A stretch of 12,675 nucleotides of DNA from Alphaproteobacteria bacterium (lineage in GTDB: Bacteria; Pseudomonadota; Alphaproteobacteria; VGEJ01). This document shows positions 6,822-12,675 of the stretch, piece after piece (positions within the stretch are counted from its first letter, which is position 1; each line of letters opens with the position of its first letter). The DNA is taken from NCBI GenBank assembly GCA_016869335.1, contig VGEJ01000044.1, forward strand, positions 1-12,675, given 5' to 3'. The notes beneath the pieces are model-generated. The model saw only the letters and a list, made by a program, of their open reading frames with translations, had not been told where the DNA came from and made no database searches. A program made the position numbers and the translations under genes.

Positions 6822-8300
6822 CTACTTGGCGCGTGCGCGGAAGACGCCATCCCGATCCGGGCCCGGCGGATCGGAAGCGAACTCCGAGATGCGCTCGCGG
6901 AACTCGGCGTAGAGAGCTGCCGCCGCCAGGGGCAGAGCGGCGCATTCCGCGCACAGCGTGGCGGCCGCCGCCCAGTCCTGCGCGCGGTACGCCGCGAGCA
7001 TGGCACCGTGGCGCTTCTGGAGGCGCTGGAAGCTCGGCTGCCGCGCCAGGGCTGCATCGCCCATGAGCGCAAACATGCGCGCAGGCTCCGCCTTGCCCTT
7101 GACGGCGATCAGGTCGAGCTCAATGGCCGCGAGCTCGGGCGCCCCCTGCCGCGTCAGCTCGCCGATGATGACGCCGACGCCGTAGGTCTTGCACTGGCCC
7201 TCGATGCGCGAGGCCAGGTTCACCGGGTCACCCAGGGCCGAATAGTTGAAGCGCTGCTCGGAGCCGACGTTGCCAACGCAACAGCGTCCCGTGTTGATGC
7301 CGATGCCGAGGTCGATCGGCAGCGGCGCCAACCCCTCGGCGGCGCGCTCGGCGGCGAGCGAGTGGTTGACGGCCCGGAGCCGCTCGGGATGCTCCGGAAG
7401 CTGGTCAACGAGCGTGGGCGAGAGGTACTGCCCGAAGGCCGACCGCACCGTCTTGCGCCGCGCCGCCTCGCGCGCGTAGCCGGCGCAGGTCAGCATCAGA
7501 TGGAGGACGATGGTGCATGCCGCCGGGTAGCTGACGTCCACGAGCAGCCGCTCGACTTCGTAGGCATACCACGAGCCGCCGCCCAGGCCGGCAAGGAACA
7601 CGCCGAGGAGCCCGATCGTCCAGACCGCCGGGACCGCCGGTACCAACGCGACAAAGACGAGGCCAACCGCGACCGTGCCGAGGATCTCGAGCAGTGTCAT
7701 TGCCGCCGGCCGTCGGAGATAGATGCCACTCACCACGTTCTCGATGGTGTTCGCATGCACCTCCACACCGGGCATGGCGCCGGCCACCGGCGTCCGCCGG
7801 AGATCGACCAGGCCGGGCGCCGAGGTGCCCACCAGGAGGAGGCGTCCGGCGATCGTCGTGCGATCGGCGGTGCCCTTGATCACGTCGCGTGCCGAGACGT
7901 ACAGCGCATCCCGCGTGTGACGGGCGAAGTGAACCCAGATGCGGCCGCGACCATCGGTCGGTATGCGGTAGGGCCGCACGATCACCTCGTTCACCCCGTC
8001 GGGGTTCGTCCGTACGGCAACGCGCGCTGCCCTCCCGCCACGCGCAGCATCTCCACCGCGAGAGAAGGGTAGATCGTGCCGCCGACGTTGACGATCAGCG
8101 GGATCCGGCGTGTGACCCCGTCGGTCTCGTCCTCGATCGACACCATGCCGAGGCCTGGCGCTGCGGCCTCGATGACCGGAACGTTGCGCACCAGGCCCGC
8201 GAGCGCGGGTATGAACGGGCGCGGGTCTGCTCCGAGCTGCGCAAAAGCGATCTTGCGGGCGCCCTTCTGGGTCTCGCGGCCGAGGGCGCGATCGGGGTAG
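6822..8300 (-). pseudogene. CHASE2-domain class III adenylate/guanylate cyclase, truncated and frameshifted
   Basis: An intact relative would be a membrane cyclase with an extracytoplasmic CHASE2 sensor, three membrane segments and a cytoplasmic class III cyclase domain. Here the 5' part of CHASE2 is absent: readable homology starts about 8290-8300 with LGADPRPF, then LVRNVPVIEAAAPGLGM and DGVTRRIPL. That frame ends at TGA 7991-7993, and CHASE2 continues in another frame from 7994 (RIPTDGRGRIWVHF, then LLLVGTSAPGL and PGVEVHANTIE). Three hydrophobic segments follow, at about residues 101-122, 124-145 and 155-172 of the second frame. The cyclase domain keeps VRSAFGQYLSP, GIGINTGRC, YSALGDPVNLASRIEG and VKGKAEPARMFAL, but jumps at about 7377 from EHPERL straight to NHSLAAERAA. 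The missing block is where the family carries the FSDxRGFT and YMGD segments with both metal-binding Asp residues. The C-terminal tail looks complete. Catalysis is not expected. Confidence 0.88.
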
Positions 8301-8305
8301 CCGGC

Positions 8306-9733
8306 GCAGGGTTACTGCCGCGGGTCACGCTGAGCGGGCAGCTCGGCTATGAAGAGGTCGACAGCAAGATCCGGCGCGAGGACTTCGGCAAGTCGTTCCG
8401 CCGCGGCCAGGATCGGCTCACGCTGACCGTGACCCAGAATCTGTTCGATGGCGAGCGCAAGAGCGCGCAGAAGGAATCGGCCGAGTTCAGTCACGCATTG
8501 GCTGCAGACACGCTGGAGAGCGCCCTCCAGAACGTGCTGTTCGAAGGCACCAACGCGTACATCGATGTGCTCTGCCAGCTGACGCTGGTCAGGCTGGCCG
8601 AGGCCAACGAACGCACCATCGCCATTCAGCTCAACCTCGAGGACGAGCGGGTGCGGCGCGGATCGGGTATCGCCGTCGATGCGCTGCTCGCCAAGTCGCG
8701 CCTGCAGCTCGCGAAGGAGCAGCGCGTGGTGTTCGAGGGCAACATGCAGCAGGCTGCCGACCGGTTCACGCAGGTGTTCGACAAAGTACCTTCCCCGCCC
8801 GCCATGATCGATCCGCTGCCGCCCTACCGCCTGCTGCCAGACACGTTCGATACGGCGATCACCATCGCGCTGCAAAACAACCCGCTGGTGGCGAACGCGA
8901 GCCGGCTGATCGACGTTGCGCGGGCCAATCAGCGGATCGCGGCGTCGGGCTACTACCCACGGGTCGACGTCGTCGGCGTCGCCAATTGGGAGGACGATAT
9001 CAATGCTGTCCCGGGGATCCGGCGCGATTGGTCGGTGCTGCTGCGCTCGACGTGGGATCTATTCGCCGGATTCTCGACCCTCTCGGCGACCGCACAGGCG
9101 GCCTCGCAGTACGCCTCCAGCCTCAACAATCACGTCTTCGTGAACCGCAAGGTTGCCGAGGAAGTGCGCTTGGCCTAGCAGGGCGTGCTGACCGCCTGCG
9201 ACCGCCGCGCGCTACTGCGCAACGCCGTCAACATCGCTGCCGAGGTGTGGCAGGCGCGCAAGCTCCTGCGCGAGGCCTGGCGCGAGACCGTCATCAACGT
9301 GCTCGATGCCAAAACCGAGGTGTTCAACGCCTAGATCAGCCTCGCGGGCGCCTCCTACGGCGAGATGTCGGTGGTGTACCGACTGCTCCTCGTCCTCGGG
9401 CGGCTGACCGCCGACGATCTGGCGATCGCAGCCGACGCTGTGCTCACCCGCGATCTCGGCTCGGTTCGCACCGAGGCCTTGTCCGCGGGCAGCCGTGCGA
9501 TCGGCTACCTGCGGCCCTCGGACGATGAGGCGCTGCGCGAGATCGTGCCGCCCTCCGAGGGGCTCGGCGAGGAACCGAGCCCGTTCGAGTGCAGGCCGGC
9601 CGAAGACGAGGCGTTGGAAGGCGGCCCGGCCAGTGTCGAGCCGGCGGCCGGCGGTTCCGCGCCCTGGGAGAGCGCGCTCCTCGAGCGCGGCGCCGCCGAC
9701 ACGCTGCTCGAGATCCACGATAGGGTGCGCTGA
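8306..9733 (+). pseudogene. TolC-family outer-membrane efflux protein, 5'-truncated with two in-frame TAG codons
   Basis: Intact members form the trimeric outer-membrane channel of type I secretion and RND efflux systems. Similarity begins abruptly at GLLPRVTLSGQLGYEE; the signal peptide and first helix region are missing, and upstream the frame merely runs antisense to the cyclase pseudogene. The body shows the expected internal duplication: TLTVTQNLFDGERK and later VLLRSTWDLFAGF (beta-strand and turn of each half), and NNPLVANASRLIDVARANQRIAASGYYPRVDV as the second-half helix start. The frame is then broken by TAG at 9176-9178 (KVAEEVRLA stop QGVLTACDRR, where relatives usually have Trp) and TAG at 9332-9334 (DAKTEVFNA stop ISLAGASY, probably from CAG or CGG). 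It continues to TGA 9731-9733 through a Pro/Glu/Ala-rich tail. No membrane-fusion or pump partner lies nearby. Confidence 0.88.
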
Positions 9734-9862
9734 GGGGCCCCGGCCAGCGCCGGCGTCGCCGGGCGGTCGTGGAGGTGACAAGCTGCCGCGCACCGACTAC
9801 ATCACATTCGTGACGTTCGTGCTCTCGGCAGTGAGGGCTCTCGCACGGGGAGCGCAGCGGCG
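9734..9862 (+). promoter_or_regulatory. Leader region of gor with a candidate promoter
   Basis: These 129 bases separate the TolC-like pseudogene from gor. The first part is a GC-rich block with short inverted repeats (CCGGC/GCCGG around 9740-9762) that could form small hairpins, but without a T-run. Next, GTGACA at 9775-9780 differs from the sigma-70 -35 consensus by one base, and 17 bases later TACATC (9798-9803) is a poor -10 match (3 of 6). TTCGTG occurs twice nine bases apart (about 9808-9822). Since the gene upstream is dead, gor probably needs a promoter here; the exact site is a guess. Confidence 0.3.
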
Positions 9863-11239
9863 GTGGCCAAGTACGATTTCGATCTGTTCGTGATTGGCGC
9901 GGGTTCGGGCGGTGTGCGCGCAAGCCGCGTCGCGGCGAACTACGGCGCCCGGGTGGCGGTGTGCGAGGAGAGCCGCGTCGGCGGCACCTGTGTCATTCGT
10001 GGCTGCATTCCGAAGAAGCTCCTGGTCTACGGCGCGCACTATGGCGAGGACTTCGCAGACGCCCTCGCCTACGGCTGGTCGGCCGCCGGCCCGCGCTTCG
10101 ATTGGGGCACTCTGATCTCCAACAAGGACAAGGAGATCGATCGGCTCAATCGCGTCTACATCGGGCTCCTGCGCGATGCCGGCGTCCAGCTCGTACAGGG
10201 GCGCGCGGTGCTACGCGATGCGCACACGGTGGTGGTCGGTGACCGGGCTTACGGTGCCGAGACGATCCTGATCGCAACCGGCGCGCGGCCGGTGCGTCCG
10301 AGCCTCCCCGGCATCGAACACAGCATCACCTCGGACGAAGCATTCCACCTTGCCGACCTGCCGCGCCGCGTCGTCATCGTGGGTGGCGGTTACATCGCCT
10401 GCGAGTTCGCCGGCATCTTCAACGGGCTCGGGGCGCACACGACTCAACTCTATCGCGGCACGCAGATCCTGCGCGGCTTCGACGATGACGTCCGCACGTT
10501 CCTCTGCCGGGAGATGCGCCGGCACGGCGTGGACATACGGCTCGACCACGACGTGCGGCGGATCGAGCGCACGGCGGCGGGCGTCGAACTGACGCTGCTC
10601 GATGGCAGCCAGATCGCGTGCGATGCCATCATGTTCGCGACGGGGCGGGCGCCGAACACAAAGGGGCTCGGGCTCGAAGCGGTCGGCGTCGCGCTCGACG
10701 CCAAGGGCGCCGTGGCCGTCGATGCCTGGTCGCGCACGAGCGTGCCCAACATCTATGCCGTCGGTGACGTCACCAACCGCATCAACTTGACGCCGGTAGC
10801 GCTCAACGAGGGCCTCTGCTTCGCCGAGACGCTCTATGGCCCGACGCCGCGCCAGATGGACCACGCAAACGTGCCCTCGGCGGTGTTCTCGAACCCGAGC
10901 GTGGCGACGGTCGGACTGACCGAGGCGGCGGCGCGGCGCGCGCTCGGTGCGATCGATATCTACAAGTCGACGTTCCGGCCGTTGCGCCATACCCTGACCG
11001 GGCGCGACAGCTTTGTGCTGCTGAAACTGGTCGTCGATGCCACGTCGCAGCGCGTGGTCGGCGCCCACATGGTGGGGCCCGAGGCGGCCGAGACCATCCA
11101 GGGCATCGCCATCGCGGTGAAGCTCGGCGCCACTAAGGCACAGTTCGACGCGACGGTCGGCATCCATCCGACCGCGGCCGAGGAGTTCGTGACGATGCGA
11201 ACCAAGTTCGTCGAGCCCGAGGCCCGCGCGGCCGAGTAG
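9863..11239 (+). CDS. gor: Glutathione-disulfide reductase
   Basis: Gor is the NADPH-dependent flavoenzyme that reduces glutathione disulfide to glutathione in the cytoplasm. The 458-residue product has the FAD fingerprint VIGAGSGGVRASR (10-22), the redox disulfide GGTCVIRGCIPKK (Cys 43 and Cys 48, with the extra IR spacing typical of this enzyme), the pyridine-nucleotide motif VGGGYIACEFAGIFNGLG, then LYRGTQILRGFDDDVR with Arg residues that favour NADPH. It also has ATGRAPN, the second FAD segment YAVGDVTNRINLTPVA and the C-terminal HPTAAEEFVTM carrying the catalytic His. The start is GTG 9863 (MAKYDFDLFV), with GGGGAG about ten bases upstream. The length is normal and nothing is missing. 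The DAHP synthase follows after 68 bases on the same strand. Confidence 0.96.
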   Translation: MAKYDFDLFVIGAGSGGVRASRVAANYGARVAVCEESRVGGTCVIRGCIPKKLLVYGAHYGEDFADALAYGWSAAGPRFDWGTLISNKDKEIDRLNRVYIGLLRDAGVQLVQGRAVLRDAHTVVVGDRAYGAETILIATGARPVRPSLPGIEHSITSDEAFHLADLPRRVVIVGGGYIACEFAGIFNGLGAHTTQLYRGTQILRGFDDDVRTFLCREMRRHGVDIRLDHDVRRIERTAAGVELTLLDGSQIACDAIMFATGRAPNTKGLGLEAVGVALDAKGAVAVDAWSRTSVPNIYAVGDVTNRINLTPVALNEGLCFAETLYGPTPRQMDHANVPSAVFSNPSVATVGLTEAAARRALGAIDIYKSTFRPLRHTLTGRDSFVLLKLVVDATSQRVVGAHMVGPEAAETIQGIAIAVKLGATKAQFDATVGIHPTAAEEFVTMRTKFVEPEARAAE

Positions 11240-11240
11240 A

Positions 11241-11262
11241 CGCGGGCTCGAAAAGTCCCGCG
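11241..11262 (+). terminator. Weak inverted repeat in the gor/DAHP synthase gap
   Basis: CGCGGG (11241-11246) can pair with CCCGCG (11257-11262) across a 10-base A-rich loop, starting right after the gor stop. There is no T-run, so it may be an attenuator-like hairpin, a decay barrier or chance. The same 68-base gap has TATAGG at 11271-11276, with TCGAAA 17 bases upstream inside the loop, each matching four of six sigma-70 consensus bases; a separate promoter for the next gene is possible but unproven. Confidence 0.2.
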
Positions 11263-11307
11263 TTCCGGCGTATAGGTAGCGCCTTGCCGCGGCGCGAGGA
11301 GATCATC

Positions 11308-12675
11308 ATGGCAACCCGGCCGCGCGATTGGGCCCCCGAGAGCTGGCGCCAGCGCGCGATCCGCCAGCAGCCCGACTACCCCGACCCGCGCGCGCTCGCC
11401 GAGGTCGAGGCGCGGCTGAAGAGCTTTCCTCCGCTCGTGTTCGCCGGCGAGGCGCGCCGGCTCAAGCGGCAGCTCGCCGAGGCGGTGGCCGGGCGGGCGT
11501 TCCTGCTCCAGGGCGGCGACTGCGCCGAGAGCTTCGCCGAGCTGCACGCCAACACCATTCGCGATACGTTTCGCGTGCTCTTGCAGATGGCGGTGGTGCT
11601 GACGTTTGCCGCGGCGTGCCCGGTGATCAAGGTCGGGCGCCTAGCCGGTCAGTTTGCCAAGCCGCGCAGCGATGCGTTCGAGGTGCGCGGCCAGGTGAGC
11701 CTGCCGAGCTATCGCGGCGACATCGTCAACGGCATGGAGTTCACTGCCGAAGCGCGGGCGCCCGATCCGAGCCGGCTCCTGACCGCCTACAGCCAGGCTG
11801 CGGCGACCTTGAACCTGATCCGTGCCTTCGCGCAGGGCGGCTACGCCGACCTCCACCGCGTGCACGGCTGGAACCTGGGCTTCGTCGCGGCGAGCCCGGC
11901 CGGCGAGCGCTACGAGGCGCTGGCCAGCCGGATCACCGAAACGCTCGCGTTCATGGCGGCGATCGGGCTCGGCGAGGGCTCGGTGCCGCAGCTCCAGCAG
12001 ACCGACTTCTACACCTCCCACGAGGCGCTCCTCCTCGGCTTCGAGGAAGCGATGACCCGGGTCGACTCGACGAGCGGCGATTTCTACGACACCTCGGCCC
12101 ACATGCTGTGGATCGGCGACCGCACGCGCGACCCGGCGGAGGCCCACGTCGAGTTCCTGCGCGGCGTCGGCAATCCGGTCGCGGTCAAGGTCGGCCCCTC
12201 GCTCGAACCCAGCGGCCTCTTGCGCCTCATCGACATCCTCGATCCGGCCAACGAACCGGGGCGCCTCACGCTCATCAGCCGGATGGGTAGGGACAGGGTG
12301 CTGGAGAAGCTCCCACCGCTGGTGCGCGCCGTCAAGGCGGAGGGGCGTCACGTGCTGTGGTCGTGTGATCCCATGCACGGCAACACGATCAAGCTGCAGA
12401 ATGGCTACAAGACCCGGATCTTCGATCACGTGCTCGGCGAGGTCGGCCGGTTCTTCGAGGTGCACGATGCCGAGGGCACCTATGCCGGCGGGGTGCACTG
12501 CGAGATGACCGGGCAGGATGTGACCGAGTGTCTGGGCGGGGCGCAGGCGGTGACCGAGAGCTCGCTCGCCGACCGCTATCACACGCACTGCGATCCCCGG
12601 CTCAACGCCTCGCAAAGCCTTGAGCTGGCGTTCCTGATCTCCGAGACGCTCAAACGCCACCGCGGCGGCCTGCCT
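11308..12675 (+). CDS. aroG: Class II (plant-type) 3-deoxy-7-phosphoheptulonate synthase, 3' end cut by window edge
   Basis: This enzyme condenses phosphoenolpyruvate and erythrose 4-phosphate to DAHP, the first step of the shikimate pathway to aromatic amino acids. 456 residues are visible with no stop, close to the full length of bacterial class II enzymes, so only a few residues are lost. Landmarks in order: YPPLVF-like SFPPLVFAGEA (39-49), FLLQGGDCAESF (65-76, metal-ligand Cys 72), KVGRLAGQFAKPRS, LPSYRGD, HGWNLGF, DFYTSHEALLL, MLWIGDRTRDPAEAHVEF, KVGPSLEP, CDPMHGNT (metal-ligand His), GGVHCEMTGQDVTEC (metal-ligand Glu) and HTHCDPRLNASQ (metal-ligand Asp). ATG 11308 has a strong Shine-Dalgarno, GAGGAG at 11296-11301, six bases upstream. 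It may be co-transcribed with gor or use its own weak promoter in the gap. Confidence 0.95.
   Translation, partial: MATRPRDWAPESWRQRAIRQQPDYPDPRALAEVEARLKSFPPLVFAGEARRLKRQLAEAVAGRAFLLQGGDCAESFAELHANTIRDTFRVLLQMAVVLTFAAACPVIKVGRLAGQFAKPRSDAFEVRGQVSLPSYRGDIVNGMEFTAEARAPDPSRLLTAYSQAAATLNLIRAFAQGGYADLHRVHGWNLGFVAASPAGERYEALASRITETLAFMAAIGLGEGSVPQLQQTDFYTSHEALLLGFEEAMTRVDSTSGDFYDTSAHMLWIGDRTRDPAEAHVEFLRGVGNPVAVKVGPSLEPSGLLRLIDILDPANEPGRLTLISRMGRDRVLEKLPPLVRAVKAEGRHVLWSCDPMHGNTIKLQNGYKTRIFDHVLGEVGRFFEVHDAEGTYAGGVHCEMTGQDVTECLGGAQAVTESSLADRYHTHCDPRLNASQSLELAFLISETLKRHRGGLP

Noticed and set aside
7889..8305. Upstream extension of the TolC frame
   Set aside because: It runs antisense to CHASE2 sequence and has no signal peptide or TolC similarity before about 8306.
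9176..9334. TAG reassignment to an amino acid
   Set aside because: Several intact genes here (dut, ubiB, mutM, gor) terminate with TAG, and the gene with internal TAG codons is also 5'-truncated.
10211..11167. Minus-strand open frame of 318 codons
   Set aside because: Antisense to gor, which is intact and fully diagnostic.
11328..12290. Plus-strand open frame of 320 codons within the DAHP synthase
   Set aside because: It is an overlapping frame with Arg/Gly/Ala-rich composition; the true frame starts at ATG 11308 and runs to the window edge.
11641..12660. Long minus-strand open frame of 339 codons
   Set aside because: It is antisense to the DAHP synthase, whose frame carries every family motif; composition is typical of a reverse-frame shadow.
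1..12675. CRISPR array, transposon ends, tRNA or rRNA
   Set aside because: Reading through the window showed no spaced repeats, no transposase or integrase motifs and no recognisable RNA gene.

Overview
The window is a stretch of high-G+C bacterial chromosome, almost certainly from an alphaproteobacterium. The order mutM, then the divergent ubiE-ubiB-coaBC-dut-moeB run, is a familiar alphaproteobacterial housekeeping arrangement. Glutathione reductase followed by a class II (plant-type) DAHP synthase also fits that class, perhaps a Rhodospirillales-like lineage (inference from gene content, no search done). No tRNA, rRNA, CRISPR array, insertion sequence, integrase or phage gene was seen.

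Region 1 (1-4714, minus strand) is a tightly packed operon read right to left: ubiE, ubiB, coaBC, dut, and a MoeB/ThiF-type E1-like enzyme that runs off the left edge. ubiE and ubiB serve ubiquinone synthesis, coaBC coenzyme A synthesis, dut removes dUTP, and the MoeB/ThiF protein activates a sulfur-carrier protein. Junctions are very tight: a 1-base gap for ubiE/ubiB, a GTGA overlap for coaBC/dut, and 13 bases for dut/moeB. mutM is divergent from ubiE across 64 bases and, like dut, protects DNA from damaged nucleotides.

Region 2 (about 5626-9733) is accessory and visibly decaying. It holds a metallo-beta-lactamase-fold hydrolase with a substituted metal-ligand His and a short plus-strand reading frame that seems to have lost its 5' end. 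Next come a CHASE2/class III cyclase gene that is 5'-truncated, frameshifted and lacks the metal-binding core of its cyclase domain, and a TolC-type outer-membrane efflux gene that is 5'-truncated and interrupted by two in-frame TAG codons. The last two meet head to head near 8300 with both 5' ends missing, as one deletion across a divergent promoter region would leave them.

Region 3 (9863-12675, plus strand) returns to intact housekeeping genes: gor (glutathione reductase) and a class II DAHP synthase that reaches the right edge almost complete.

The main interest is this decay island between two conserved blocks, plus unusual metal-site residues in MutM and in the MBL hydrolase. I do not see a convincing new multi-gene system.
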